In this document: one piece after another, positions 8,852 through 23,920 of the stretch
Numbering within the stretch: the stretch's first letter is position 1
Layout of the letters: each line of letters begins with the position of its first letter
Assembly: GCA_958450325.1 (NCBI GenBank)
Contig: OY288250.1
Span: forward strand, 42,320,683-42,384,682
Direction: 5' to 3'
Length of the DNA: 64,000 nucleotides
Source: Agrostemma githago
Taxonomy: Eukaryota; Streptophyta; Magnoliopsida; Caryophyllales; Caryophyllaceae
Program-made: the position numbers and the translations under genes
The notes under the pieces: model-generated
What the model was told of the DNA's origin: nothing
What the model saw: only the letters and a program-made list of their open reading frames with translations
Databases searched by the model: none

Positions 8852-9945
8852 GTTGGTGTCAGAGCATCGTTGCTCCCGACGCTTACACCTGATTTTAGGA
8901 AAAACACTAGTAAATGATTTCAACATTAATAAAAGATTGGTGAGAGATGGGTAGAAACAATTAAGGACTTAACTGTTAGGTTTTACATGTTCTTGTAACT
9001 CAATGATTAGCATTGAATATTTGTCTTATTTGCCCAAGAAGAAGATGCGTGGACGAGACGTGGATTTAATGCTGCACTACATCGGGACAAGACCTTAATA
9101 TTCTAGGATCATTGATTTTTTTCTTTCAGCCTCAGTTTCTTCCCAATTCTTCTGTTACAAATTCTCATCTCCATTCTTATGGCAAATCTCCGTTATATTC
9201 TTCTACTTTACCACCTTCCCTCTTGAGATTCTTTGGTATGACCGACTCTCATCTTAGTAAACCTTGTTGGAAGTTAAAGATATTTGAGGATTAGTAACCC
9301 CTTATTACCTACGTTTGAGTATTGTGAGTTGTACCTGTTCCCTAACCTGGTAAGGGCTTTTGAGGATTGATATAATGGTATTGGTTAGTTGATGGAATTA
9401 GGATTATACCTTGAATGCTTACCTTGGGTTATAGGTTACCTGATTATATGGAATACTTGGAGTCGAATCAGTTTTGGATGGTAAGATTATATTTTATTTA
9501 GATTGTTAGCCTGAGTGTTGTGGTTCTATTTCAGGTTCTCATTAATGTTTTTAGTAATGTTTGTTGACATAGATAGATGAAGCCTTGGTTTTGGTGGATT
9601 AGATCGTGGAGTGTGATAAGGATATAACTTATGAACTTTTGAGTTGAGTGATCTAAACTTATTTTGAGGAATTTTGGTAGCACGATTATGTGACTTTGAA
9701 TCGTTTGGTGGATTCTTACCTTGTTGCTTGAGTAAGTATGTAAGACTTTGTATTCGAGGTTGTAGCAATTGATAGCTTCGGAGGTTGTAGACCGTGTAGG
9801 ACCACCTAGTGCCTGATATTAATGGACTTAGTATTTTTTGATGGAAATAGGAACCCGAGTTTCGTAGGAGTCGTACTTGGAATCTCGATTTCCTTTGTGC
9901 CTTTTTCCAGTTTCGAGGACGAAACTTTTTTTTAGTGGGGAGGAT
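8852..9945 (+). mobile_element. internal region 2 (INT2), non-coding
   Basis: Differs from INT1 at about two places by eye: GGTTC instead of GGTAC near 9523, and GCACGATT instead of GCATGATT near 9682. The first is shared with INT3 and INT7. Confidence 0.85.
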
Positions 9946-12617
9946 TGTAACACTCGCAAATTTCCTAGCTCTGCTATCTGTTTCATTACGATTATATAGT
10001 AACTACATTTTTCCTATTTCGAATTCTCTTTCATTATCGAGCCTAAAATTATTTATTTTCAAAAAATGGATGTTTAATTATTTTACTACGCGATTTCATA
10101 AATAATTATTTTCTAATGCGTTTTTAATCCGATTTCTTCGTAAACGCTTATATTATTTTACAAACCTTCTTTTATTAACACTACATATTATTTTTAACCT
10201 ATTTGTTTTAATTCTTATCCTCGTATTTATTTTAATCGGAAACTTATCACATCGATTTGTTGCTTGTTCTTTCCATCTCAACCATCTTGTTTCCTAGTTG
10301 AGTTAAGAGTCCTTGTGACCCGATTATTCCTATCTTTTAGCCTTCTAATTTCTTTTATATATTCTCTTTCATTCTAGTCTATTTTATTCACAAAGTCTTC
10401 TTTTCTCCTCTATTTTAAGTTAAACTTCCTCCTTTTTGTTCGTCAATCCGATCATAATTCGTCTCTAATTCTTTCCGATCTCGAGGGTAATTTAATTACT
10501 CTTATTCGTTCTTCATCTCTTTTTCTGCTTTCTATTCACTTAATGTGGTTTTAATACCATATGTTTAATTATTTCGTAGGCTATTGTGCTAGATCCGACG
10601 AAGACGGTTATTTATTTGATTCGGATCTTGGTTAAGGTAACATTGACACGTTACTCGGTATTATGTGATATTATTTTTGTAGTTGAATGTATAGAAATTA
10701 GATTTTTATTAGACATTATATTTATGTCTCGTTTTTAATAACAAAATCTTTAAAATCGTAAATTTTCACATGTTTCGTTATTTTAAATCGTTTTTACGAG
10801 ATTTTATAATAAATTGTTCTTTTAATTATTAAAAAGTATTAAAAGGCCGAGACTAAAACATACAAATAATAATTAATTTCATAATTTTCGTGGTTTTTGA
10901 TATAAAGGGTCAAATTGAATGTTTTATTGTTTTAATAGAGTTACACCATGTTTCAAAATCTGTTAGTGTTTTTGTGTTAATTAAAACTCTGTTTTAAAGC
11001 CTTTTATTACGAAAACATTGAAACGAGACTACTATTTATTTTAAGTCTAATATATGCCTATTTAATTTCGTAAATTCATTCCAAGTGGTTTCGTCACAAT
11101 AAATTATTTATGAACAGGTGTCAAACTAATTCGCGATTCTGTCAGTTGTGATAAGATCTAAATTGAAACATATGTTAAACTTTTTATTTAATCCTGGTAA
11201 TTTACTTACATAAACTATGAGGAGTCTAGTTAATGTTTTCAATTGGATTTTATTTAAAATCAATTTTTAAACGTGTTTTATTAAAGATATACAATCGGGT
11301 GTCTAATTCTGATAGTTTTTAAATATACGAATAAAAGTCCATGTTTTATTTGAAATTTGGATTTTCTCCAGAAATACAAGTTGTAACTAACTTTCTAAAG
11401 TTTTTAACCCCACTGATCCTACGTTATTTTGATTTTTAATGATTTAATTACGAATTTTATAGTAAGACAGTGCAATTCTGGAAAATCTTTAATTTGTTAT
11501 TTAAATACTTTTAATTACTTAGACTTCAACCTTTTGATAAATAATTATGACTTTGACTTTAGTTGATTTTTAATCAAAAATTATACATTTATATAATAAA
11601 TATAATGTTTACGTCTCGAGGCCTAATATTAACTATTTTATATAACTCCTATTTTGATCGATTTCTATTTATAATAATACCTACTTTTGAAAAAGTTATT
11701 ATTTTAAGAAAAGTTCTATATTTATAAAGTTTCATCTTTTGAAGAACAAACTATATTTTTATTGAATTATGATAATGGCGTTGTTTTGGAGTTATGGAAT
11801 AGAGGAAGTGTACGGGTAGAGTAATACAGTCTAGAGTATACGTTTGCCATCAGCTATAAGGCTAGTGTATCCGAGCGGGATGCATTGGTTGTTGAACTGG
11901 GCATGTTCTTGTCCAGGAGTGTATGTTCATTTTGACCTTAAGCTCGTACCTCGCATGTAAGACGCCGTCGGGTTGAACTGGGCACACTTGGTGTTCCAGG
12001 AGGGGTGTGCATATGTACTTTAGCTAGGACCTCGCATTGATAAGTCGTCGTCCTATTATGGTTGAGTTGCCTAGATTAGAGATCGAAGTTTGATTTGTTT
12101 GAACTAAGTTCTCGAAGCTAGTTTTTAGTATTCTCCTAGTGAAAGTCTATTCTGTTGCACTGATTCGTATCCATAACGCCGTTATTATTATTGATTGATA
12201 TTGACTTGGAAGTTGGCAATCATTTTAAATTATTTTACTATATCGTTTTAAACGTTTTCCATTTTGAACTATTTTGATATAATAGTAATTATGCTTTAAT
12301 GTCATGTAATATGGCTGGGAGAACGTCGTCGTTACTCCCCACTGAATTGTGGCTGTTATGTTTATAACATGACAGGTTTTTGCTGCCGGGTTTTGGGTGT
12401 GAGCTAGCGAGTGGCATGGATCCTTCTCTACTACATTTATATTAATTTTTGGATTGTTAAACCCATTTGGAGAATTTTTATTTTTAGCCCTTTTGTAAGA
12501 AGTGACATTTGTATTGACTGACCGTTCTTTTGTAAAGTATAGAACATCAGTGTGTTTTAATCCCAAGTCTACAGTGTTTCCGCCACTGTATTGCGTTAGA
12601 ATTTATAGGGGATTACA
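9946..12617 (+). mobile_element. LTR2 (2,672 bp)
   Basis: Starts TGTAACACTC (T at 9954, others C) and has AAACGAG at about 11024 where others have AAAAGAG. LTR1 and LTR2 share the shorter CGTTTGCC form; later copies have one more T. Confidence 0.9.
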
Positions 12618-13711
12618 GTTGGTGTCAGAGCATCGTTGCTCCCGACGCTTACACCTGATTTTAGGAAAAACACTAGTAAATGATTTCAACATTAATAAAA
12701 GATTGGTGAGAGATGGGTAGAAACAATTAAGGACTTAACTGTTAGGTTTTACATGTTCTTGTAACTCAATGATTAGCATTGAATATTTGTCTTATTTGCC
12801 CAAGAAGAAGATGCGTGGACGAGACGTGGATTTAATGCTGCACTACATCGGGACAAGACCTTAATATTCTAGGATCATTGATTTTTTTCTTTCAGCCTCA
12901 GTTTCTTCCCAATTCTTCTGTTACAAATTCTCATCTCCATTCTTATGGCAAATCTCCGTTATATTCTTCTACTTTACCACCTTCCCTCTTGAGATTCTTT
13001 GGTATGACCGACTCTCATCTTAGTAAACCTTGTTGGAAGTTAAAGATATTTGAGGATTAGTAACCCCTTATTACCTACGTTTGAGTATTGTGAGTTGTAC
13101 CTGTTCCCTAACCTGGTAAGGGCTTTTGAGGATTGATATAATGGTATTGGTTAGTTGATGGAATTAGGATTATACCTTGAATGCTTACCTTGGGTTATAG
13201 GTTACCTGATTATATGGAATACTTGGAGTCGAATCAGTTTTGGATGGTAAGATTATATTTTATTTAGATTGTTAGCCTGAGTGTTGTGGTTCTATTTCAG
13301 GTTCTCATTAATGTTTTTAGTAATGTTTGTTGACATAGATAGATGAAGCCTTGGTTTTGGTGGATTAGATCGTGGAGTGTGATAAGGATATAACTTATGA
13401 ACTTTTGAGTTGAGTGATCTAAACTTATTTTGAGGAATTTTGGTAGCATGATTATGTGACTTTGAATCGTTTGGTGGATTCTTACCTTGTTGCTTGAGTA
13501 AGTATGTAAGACTTTGTATTCGAGGTTGTAGCAATTGATAGCTTCGGAGGTTGTAGACCGTGTAGGACCACCTAGTGCCTGATATTAATGGACTTAGTAT
13601 TTTTTGATGGAAATAGGAACCCGAGTTTCGTAGGAGTCGTACTTGGAATCTCGATTTCCTTTGTGCCTTTTTCCAGTTTCGAGGACGAAACTTTTTTTTA
13701 GTGGGGAGGAT
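12618..13711 (+). mobile_element. internal region 3 (INT3), non-coding
   Basis: Carries the GGTTC variant shared with INT2 and INT7, and the G-form primer site. Confidence 0.85.
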
Positions 13712-16385
13712 TGTAACACCCGCAAATTTCCTAGCTCTGCTATCTGTTTCATTACGATTATATAGTAACTACATTTTTCCTATTTCGAATTCTCTTTCAT
13801 TATCGAGCCTAAAATTATTTATTTTCAAAAAATGGATGTTTAATTATTTTACTACGCGATTTCATAAATAATTATTTTCTAATGCGTTTTTAATCCGATT
13901 TCTTCGTAAACGCTTATATTATTTTACAAACCTTCTTTTATTAACACTACATATTATTTTTAACCTATTTGTTTTAATTCTTATCCTCGTATTTATTTTA
14001 ATCGGAAACTTATCACATCGATTTGTTGCTTGTTCTTTCCATCTCAACCATCTTGTTTCCTAGTTGAGTTAAGAGTCCTTGTGACCCGATTATTCCTATC
14101 TTTTAGCCTTCTAATTTCTTTTATATATTCTCTTTCATTCTAGTCTATTTTATTCACAAAGTCTTCTTTTCTCCTCTATTTTAAGTTAAACTTCCTCCTT
14201 TTTGTTCGTCAATCCGATCATAATTCGTCTCTAATTCTTTCCGATCTCGAGGGTAATTTAATTACTCTTATTCGTTCTTCATCTCTTTTTCTGCTTTCTA
14301 TTCACTTAATGTGGTTTTAATACCATATGTTTAATTATTTCGTAGGCTATTGTGCTAGATCCGACGAAGACGGTTATTTATTTGATTCGGATCTTGGTTA
14401 AGGTAACATTGACACGTTACTCGGTATTATGTGATATTATTTTTGTAGTTGAATGTATAGAAATTAGATTTTTATTAGACATTATATTTATGTCTCGTTT
14501 TTAATAACAAAATCTTTAAAATCGTAAATTTTCACATGTTTCGTTATTTTAAATCGTTTTTACGAGATTTTATAATAAATTGTTCTTTTAATTATTAAAA
14601 AGTATTAAAAGGCCGAGACTAAAACATACAAATAATAATTAATTTCATAATTTTCGTGGTTTTTGATATAAAGGGTCAAATTGAATGTTTTATTGTTTTA
14701 ATAGAGTTACACCATGTTTCAAAATCTGTTAGTGTTTTTGTGTTAATTAAAACTCTGTTTTAAAGCCTTTTATTACGAAAACATTGAAAAGAGACTACTA
14801 TTTATTTTAAGTCTAATATATGCCTATTTAATTTCGTAAATTCATTCCAAGTGGTTTCGTCACAATAAATTATTTATGAACAGGTGTCAAACTAATTCGC
14901 GATTCTGTCAGTTGTGATAAGATCTAAATTGAAACATATGTTAAACTTTTTATTTAATCCTGGTAATTTACTTACATAAACTATGAGGAGTCTAGTTAAT
15001 GTTTTCAATTGGATTTTATTTAGAATCAATTTTTAAACGTGTTTTATTAAAGATATACAATCGGGTGTCTAATTCTGATAGTTTTTAAATATACGAATAA
15101 AAGTCCATGTTTTATTTGAAATTTGGATTTTCTCCAGAAATACAAGTTGTAACTAACTTTCTAAAGTTTTTAACCCCACTGATCCTACGTTATTTTGAAT
15201 TTTAATGATTTAATTACGAATTTTATAGTAAGACAGTGCAATTCTGGAAAATCTTTAATTTGTTATTTAAATACTTTTAATTACTTAGACTTCAACCTTT
15301 TGATAAATAATTATGACTTTGACTTTAGTTGATTTTTAATCAAAAATTATACATTTATATAATAAATATAATGTTTACGTCTCGAGGCCTAATATTAACT
15401 ATTTTATATAACTCCTATTTTGATCGATTTCTATTTATAATAATACCTACTTTTGAAAAAGTTATTATTTTAAGAAAAGTTCTATATTTATAAAGTTTCA
15501 TCTTTTGAAGAACAAACTATATTTTTATTGAATTATGATAATGGCGTTGTTTTGGAGTTATGGAATAGAGGAAGTGTACGGGTAGAGTAATACAGTCTAG
15601 AGTATACGTTTTGCCATCAGCTATAAGGCTAGTGTATCCGAGCGGGATGCATTGGTTGTTGAACTGGGCATGTTCTTGTCCAGGAGTGTATGTTCATTTT
15701 GAACCTTAAGCTCGTACCTCGCATGTAAGACGCCGTCGGGTTGAACTGGGCACACTTGGTGTTCCAGGAGGGGTGTGCATATGTACTTTAGCTAGGACCT
15801 CGCATTGATAAGTCGCCGTCCTATTATGGTTGAGTTGCCTAGATTAGAGATCGAAGTTTGATTTGTTTGAACTAAGTTCTCGAAGCTAGTTTTTAGTATT
15901 CTCCTAGTGAAAGTCTATTCTGTTGCACTGATTCGTATCCATAACGCCGTTATTATTATTGATTGATATTGACTTGGAAGTTGGCAATCATTTTAAATTA
16001 TTTTACTATATCGTTTTAAACGTTTTCCATTTTGAACTATTTTGATATAATAGTAATTATGCTTTAATGTCATGTAATATGGCTGGGAGAACGTCGTCGT
16101 TACTCCCCACTGAATTGTGGCTGTTATGTTTATAACATGACAGGTTTTTGCTGCCGGGTTTTGGGTGTGAGCTAGCGAGTGGCATGGATCTTTCTCTACT
16201 TCATTTATATTAATTTTTGGATTGTTAAACCCATTTGGAGAATTTTTATTTTTAGCCCTTTTGTAAGAAGTGACATTTGTATTGACTGACCGTTCTTTTG
16301 TAAAGTATAGAACATCAGTGTGTTTTAATCCCAAATCTACAGTGTTTCCGCCACTGTATTGCGTTAGAATTTATAGGGGATTACA
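13712..16385 (+). mobile_element. LTR3 (2,674 bp)
   Basis: Private changes include TTTAGAATC near 15021, an extra A in GAACCTTAAG near 15702 and ATCTTTCTC near 16189. TTTGAATTTT near 15196 is shared only with LTR4, and CCCAAATCT near the end with LTR6. Confidence 0.9.
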
Positions 16386-17479
16386 GTTGGTGTCAGAGCA
16401 TCGTTGCTCCCGACGCTTACACCTGATTTTAGGAAAAACACTAGTAAATGATTTCAACATTAATAAAAGATTGGTGAGAGATGGGTAGAAACAATTAAGG
16501 ACTTAACTGTTAGGTTTTACATGTTCTTGTAACTCAATGATTAGCATTGAATATTTGTCTTATTTGCCCAAGAAGAATATGCGTGGACGAGACGTGGATT
16601 TAATGCTGCACTACATCGGGACAAGACCTTAATATTCTAGGATCATTGATTTTTTTCTTTCAGCCTCAGTTTCTTCCCAATTCTTCTGTTACAAATTCTC
16701 ATCTCCATTCTTATGGCAAATCTCCGTTATATTATTCTACTTTACCACCTTCCCTCTTGAGATTCTTTGGTATGACCGACTCTCATCTTAGTAAACCTTG
16801 TTGGAAGTTAAAGATATTTGAGGATTAGTAACCCCTTATTACCTACGTTTGAGTATTGTGAGTTGTACCTGTTCCCTAACCTGGTAAGGGCTTTTGAGGA
16901 TTGATATAATGGTATTGGTTAGTTGATGGAATTAGGATTATACCTTGAATGCTTACCTTGGGTTATAGGTTACCTGATTATATGGAATACTTGGAGTCGA
17001 ATCAGTTTTGGATGGTAAGATTATATTTTATTTAGATTGTTAGCCTGAGTGTTGTGGTACTATTTCAGGTTCTCATTAATGTTTTTAGTAATGTTTGTTG
17101 ACATAGATAGATGAAGCCTTGGTTTTGGTGGAGTAGATCGTGGAGTGTGATAAGGATATAACTTATGAACTTTTGAGTTGAGTGATCTAAACTTATTTTG
17201 AGGAATTTTGGTAGCATGATTATGTGACTTTGAATCGTTTGGTGGATTCTTACCTTGTTGCTTGAGTAAGTATGTAAGACTTTGTATTCGAGGTTGTAGC
17301 AATTGATAGCTTCGGAGGTTGTAGACCGTGTAGGACCACCTAGTGCCTGATATTAATGGACTTAGTATTTTTTGATGGAAATAGGAACCCGAGTTTCGTA
17401 GGAGTCGTACTTGGAATCTCGATTTCCTTTGTGCCTTTTTCCAGTTTCGAGGACGAAACTTTTTTTTAGTGGGGAGGAT
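16386..17479 (+). mobile_element. internal region 4 (INT4), non-coding
   Basis: Private AAGAATATGCG near 16577 and ATATTATTC near 16733. The GTGGAGTAGATC variant near 17130 is shared with INT5, INT6 and INT8. Confidence 0.85.
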
Positions 17480-20153
17480 TGTAACACCCGCAAATTTCCT
17501 AGCTCTGCTATCTGTTTCATTACGATTATATAGTAACTACATTTTTTCCTATTTCGAATTCTCTTTCATTATCGAGCCTAAAATTATTTATTTTCAAAAA
17601 ATGGATGTTTAATTATTTTACTACGCGATTTCATAAATAATTATTTTCTAATGCGTTTTTAATCCGATTTCTTCGTAAACGCTTATATTATTTTACAAAC
17701 CTTCTTTTATTAACACTATATATTATTTTTAACCTATTTGTTTTAATTCTTATCCTCGTATTTATTTTAATCGGAAACTTATCACATCGATTTGTTGCTT
17801 GTTCTTTCCATCTCAACCATCTTGTTTCCTAGTTGAGTTAAGAGTCCTTGTGACCCGATTATTCCTATCTTTTAGCCTTCTAATTTCTTTTATATATTCT
17901 CTTTCATTCTAGTCTATTTTATTCACAAAGTCTTCTTTTCTCCTCTATTTTAAGTTAAACTTCCTTCTTTTTGTTCGTCAATCCGATCATAATTCGTCTC
18001 TAATTCTTTCCGATCTCGAGGGTAATTTAATTACTCTTATTCGTTCTTCATCTCTTTTTCTGCTTTCTATTCACTTAATGTAGTTTTAATACCATATGTT
18101 TAATTATTTCGTAGGCTATTGTGCTAGATCCGACGAAGACGGATATTTATTTGATTCGGATCTTGGTTAAGGTAACATTGACACGTTACTCGGTATTATG
18201 TGATATTATTTTTGTAGTTGAATGTATAGAAATTAGATTTTTATTAGACATTATATTTATGTCTCGTTTTTAATAACAAAATCTTTAAAATCGTAAATTT
18301 TCACATGTTTCGTTATTTTAAATCGTTTTTACGAGATTTTATAATAAATTGTTCTTTTAATTATTAAAAAGTATTAAAAGGCCGAGACTAAAACATACAA
18401 ATAATAATTAGTTTCATAATTTTCGTGGTTTTTGATATAAAGGGTCAAATTGAATGTTTTATTGTTTTAATAGAGTTACACCATGTTTCAAAATCTGTTA
18501 GTGTTTTTGTGCTAATTAAAACTCTGTTTTAAATCCTTTTATTACGAAAACATTGAAAAGAGACTACTATTTATTTTAAGTCTAATATATGCCTATTTAA
18601 TTTCGTAAATTCATTCCAAGTGGTTTCGTCACAATAAATTATTTATGAACAGGTGTCAAACTAATTCGCGATTCTGTCAGTTGTGATAAGATCTAAATTG
18701 AAACATATGTTAAACTTTTTATTTAATCCTGGTAATTTACTTACATAAACTATGAGGAGTCTAGTTAATGTTTTCAATTGGATTTTATTTAAAATCAATT
18801 TTTAAACGTGTTTTATTAAAGATATACAATCGGGTGTCTAATTCTGATAGTTTTTAAATATACGAATAAAAGTCCATGTTTTATTTGAAATTTGGATTTT
18901 CTCCAGAAATACAAGTTGTAACTAACTTTCTAAAGTTTTTAACCCCACTGATCCTACGTTATTTTGAATTTTAATGATTTAATTACGAATTTTATAGTAA
19001 GACAGTGCAATTCTGGAAAATCTTTAATTTGTTATTTAAATACTTTTAATTACTTAGACTTCAACCTTTTGATAAATAATTATGACTTTGACTTTAGTTG
19101 ATTTTTAATCAAAAATTATACATTTATATAATAAATATAATGTTTACGTCTCGAGGCCTAATATTAACTATTTTATATAACTCCTATTTTGATCGATTTC
19201 TATTTATAATAATACCTACTTTTGAAAAAGTTATTATTTTAAGAAAAGTTCTATATTTATAAAGTTTCATCTTTTGAAGAACAAACTATATTTTTATTGA
19301 ATTATGATAATGGCGTTGTTTTGGAGTTATGGAATAGAGGAAGTGTACGGGTAGAGTAATACAGTCTAGAGTATACGTTTTGCCATCAGCTATAAGGCTA
19401 GTGTATCCGAGCGGGATGCATTGGTTGTTGAACTGGGCATGTTCTTGTCCAGGAGTGTATGTTCATTTTGACCTTAAGCTCGTACCTCGCATGTTAGACG
19501 CCGTCGGGTTGAACTGGGCACACTTGGTGTTCCAGGAGGGGTGTGCATATGTACTTTAGCTAGGACCTCGCATTGATAAGTCGCCGTCCTATTATGGTTG
19601 AGTTGCCTAGATTAGAGATCGAAGTTTGATTTGTTTGAACTAAGTTCTCGAAGCTAGTTTTTAGTATTCTCCTAGTGAAAGTCTATTCTGTTGCACTGAT
19701 TCGTATCCATAACGCCGTTATTATTATTGATTGATATTGACTTGGAAGTTGGCAATCATTTTAAATTATTTTACTATATCGTTTTAAACGTTTTCCATTT
19801 TGAACTATTTTGATATAATAGTAATTATGCTTTAATGTCATGTAATATGGCTGGGAGAACGTCGTCGTTACTCCCCACTGAATTGTGGCTGTTATGTTTA
19901 TAACATGACAGGTTTTTGCTGCCGGGTTTTGGGTGTGAGCTAGCGAGTGGCATGGATCCTTCTCTACTTCATTTATATTAATTTTTGGATTGTTAAACCC
20001 ATTTGGAGAATTTTTATTTTTAGCCCTTTTGTAAGAAGTGACATTTGTATTGACTGACCGTTCTTTTGTAAAGTATAGAACATCAGTGTGTTTTAATCCC
20101 AAGTCTACAGTGTTTCCGCCACTGTATTGCGTTAGAATTTATAGGGGATTACA
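17480..20153 (+). mobile_element. LTR4 (2,674 bp)
   Basis: Has a longer T run near 17545 and a cluster of private changes at about 17715, 17963, 18080, 18142, 18409, 18511 and 18532, then rejoins the common sequence. GTTAGACGCC near 19492 is shared with LTR5, LTR7 and LTR8. Confidence 0.9.
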
Positions 20154-21247
20154 GTTGGTGTCAGAGCATCGTTGCTCCCGACGCTTACACCTGATTTTAG
20201 GAAAAACACTAGTAAATGATTTCAACATTAATAAAAGATTGGTGAGAGATGGGTAGAAACAATTAAGGACTTAACTGTTAGGTTTTACATGTTCTTGAAA
20301 CTCAATGATTAGCATTGAATATTTGTCTTATTTGCCCAAGAAGAAGATGCGTGGACGAGACGTGGATTTAATGCTGCACTACATCGGGACAAGACCTTAA
20401 TATTCTAGGATCATTGATTTTTTTCTTTCAGCCTCAGTTTCTTCCCAATTCTTCTGTTACAAATTCTCATCTCCATTCTTATGGCAAATCTCCGTTATAT
20501 TCTTCTACTTTACCACCTTCCCTCTTGAGATTCTTTGGTATGACCGACTCTCATCTTAGTAAACCTTGTTGGAAGTTAAAGATATTTGAGGATTAGTAAC
20601 CCCTTATTACCTACGTTTGAGTATTGTGAGTTGTACCTGTTCCCTAACCTGGTAAGGGCTTTTGAGGATTGATATAATGGTATTGGTTAGTTGATGGAAT
20701 TAGGATTATACCTTGAATGCTTACCTTGGGTTATAGGTTACCTGATTATATGGAATACTAGGAGTCGAATCAGTTTTGGATGGTAAGATTATATTTTATT
20801 TAGATCGTTAGCCTGAGTGTTGTGGTACTATTTCAGGTTCTCATTAATGTTTTTAGTAATGTTTGTTGACATAGATAGATGAAGCCTTGGTTTTGGTGGA
20901 GTAGATCGTGGAGTGTGATAAGGATATAACTTATGAACTTTTGAGTTGAGTGATCTAAACTTATTTTGAGGAATTTTGGTAGCATGATTATGTGACTTTG
21001 AATCGTTTGGTGGATTCTTACCTTGTTGCTTGAGTAAGTATGTAAGACTTTGTATTCGAGGTTGTAGCAATTGATAGCTTCGGAGGTTGTAGACCGTGTA
21101 GGACCACCTAGTGCTTGATATTATTGGACTTAGTATTTTTTGATGGAAATAGGAACCCGAGTTTCGTAGGAGTCGTACTTGGAATCTCGATTTCCTTTGT
21201 GCCTTTTTCCAGTTTCGAGGACGAAACTTTTTTTTAGTGGGGAGGAT
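20154..21247 (+). mobile_element. internal region 5 (INT5), non-coding
   Basis: Carries CTTGAAACTC near 20297, AATACTAGGAG near 20757 and GCTTGATATTATTGG near 21115, found elsewhere only in INT6. Confidence 0.85.
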
Positions 21248-23920
21248 TGTAACACCCGCAAATTTCCTAGCTCTGCTATCTGTTTCATTACGATTATATA
21301 GTAACTACATTTTTCCTATTTCGAATTCTCTTTCATTATCGAGCCTAAAATTATTTATTTTCAAAAAATGGATGTTTAATTATTTTACTACGCGATTTCA
21401 TAAATAATTATTTTCTAATGCGTTTTTAATCCGATTTCTTCGTAAACGCTTATATTATTTTACAAACCTTCTTTTATTAACACTACATATTATTTTTAAC
21501 CTATTTGTTTTAATTCTTATCCTCGTATTTATTTTAATCGGAAACTTATCACATCGATTTGTTGCTTGTTCTTTCCATCTCAACCATCTTGTTTCCTTGT
21601 TGAGTTAAGAGTCCTTGTGACCCGATTATTCCTATCTTTTAGCCTTCTAATTTCTTTTATATATTCTCTTTCATTCTAGTCTATTTTATTCACAAAGTCT
21701 TCTTTTCTCCTCTATTTTAAGTTAAACTTCCTCCTTTTTGTTCGTCAATCCGATCATAATTCGTCTCTAATTCTTTCCGATCTCGAGGGTAATTTAATTA
21801 CTCTTATTCGTTCTTCATCTCTTTTTCTGCTTTCTATTCACTTAATGTGGTTTTAATACCATATGTTTAATTATTTCGTAGGCTATTGTGCTAGATCCGA
21901 CGAAGACGGTTATTTATTTGATTCGGATCTTGGTTAAGGTAACATTGACACGTTACTCGGTATTATGTGATATTATTTTTGTAGTTGAATGTATAGAAAT
22001 TAGATTTTTATTAGACATTATATTTATGTCTCGTTTTTAATAACAAAATCTTTAAAATCGTAAATTTTCACATGTTTCGTTATTTTAAATCGTTTTTACG
22101 AGATTTTATAATAAATTGTTCTTTTAATTATTAAAAAGTATTAAAAGGCCGAGACTAAAACATACAAATAATAATTAATTTCATAATTTTCGTGGTTTTT
22201 GATATAAAGGGTCAAATTGAATGTTTTATTGTTTTAATAGAGTTACACCATGTTTCAAAATCTGTTAGTGTTTTTGTGTTAATTAAAACTCTGTTTTAAA
22301 GCCTTTTATTACGAAAACATTGAAAAGAGACTACTATTTATTTTAAGTCTAATATATGCCTATTTAATTTCGTAAATTCATTCCAAGTGGTTTCGTCACA
22401 ATAAATTATTTATGAATAGGTGTCAAACTAATTCGCGATTCTGTCAGTTGTGATAAGATCTAAATTGAAACATATGTTAAACTTTTTATTTAATCCTGGT
22501 AATTTACTTACATAAACTATGAGGAGTCTAGTTAATGTTTTCAATTGGATTTTATTTAAAATCAATTTTTAAACGTGTTTTATTAAAGATATACAATCGG
22601 GTGTCTAATTCTGATAGTTTTTAAATATACGAATAAAAGTCCATGTTTTATTTGAAATTTGGATTTTCTCCAGAAATACAAGTTGTAACTAACTTTCTAA
22701 AGGTTTTAACCCCACTGATCCTACGTTATTTTGATTTTTAATGATTTAATTACGAATTCTATAGTAAGACAGTGCAATTCTGGAAAATCTTTAATTTGTT
22801 ATTTAAATACTTTTAATTACTTAGACTTCAACCTTTTGATAAATAATTATGACTTTGACTTTAGTTGATTTTTAATCAAAAATTATACATTTATATAATA
22901 AATATAATGTTTACGTCTCGAGGCCTAATATTAACTATTTTATATAACTCCTATTTTGATCGATTTCTATTTATAATAATACCTACTTTTGAAAAAGTTA
23001 TTATTTTAAGAAAAGTTCTATATTTATAAAGTTTCATCTTTTGAAGAACAAACTATATTTTTATTGAATTATGATAATGGCGTTGTTTTGGAGTTATGGA
23101 ATAGAGGAAGTGTACGGGTAGAGTAATACAGTCTAGAGTATACGTTTTGCCATCAGCTATAAGGCTAGTGTATCCGAGCGGGATGCATTGGTTGTTGAAC
23201 TGGGCATGTTCTTGTCCAGGAGTGTATGTTCATTTTGACCTTAAGCTCGTACCTCGCATGTTAGACGCCGTCGGGTTGAACTGGGCACACTTGGTGTTCC
23301 AGGAGGGGTGTGCATATGTACTTTAGCTAGGACCTCGCATTGATAAGTCGCCGTCCTATTATGGTTGAGTTGCCTAGATTAGAGATCGAAGTTTGATTTG
23401 TTTGAACTAAGTTCTCGAAGCTAGTTTTTAGTATTCTCCTAGTGAAAGTCTATTCTGTTGCACTGATTCGTATCCATAACGCCGTTATTATTATTGATTG
23501 ATATTGACTTGGAAGTTGGCAATCATTTTAAATTATTTTACTATATCGTTTTAAACGTTTTCCATTTTGAACTATTTTGATATAATAGTAATTATGCTTT
23601 AATGTCATGTAATATGGCTGGGAGAACGTCGTCGTTACTCCCCACTGAATTGTGGCTGTTATGTTTATAACATGACAGGTTTTTGCTGCCGGGTTTTGGG
23701 TGTGAGCTAGCGAGTGGCATGGATCCTTCTCTACTTCATTTATATTAATTTTTGGATTGTTAAACCCATTTGGAGAATTTTTATTTTTAGCCCTTTTGTA
23801 AGAAGTGACATTTGTATTGACTGACCGTTCTTTTGTAAAGTATAGAACATCAGTGTGTTTTAATCCCAAGTCTACAGTGTTTCCGCCACTGTATTGCGTT
23901 AGAATTTATAGGGGATTACA
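21248..23920 (+). mobile_element. LTR5 (2,673 bp)
   Basis: Shares with LTR6 alone TTTCCTTGTTGAG near 21597, AAAGGTTTTAACC near 22700 and ACGAATTCTATAG near 22755. It also has GAATAGGTG near 22417, a form that returns in LTR14-16. Confidence 0.9.
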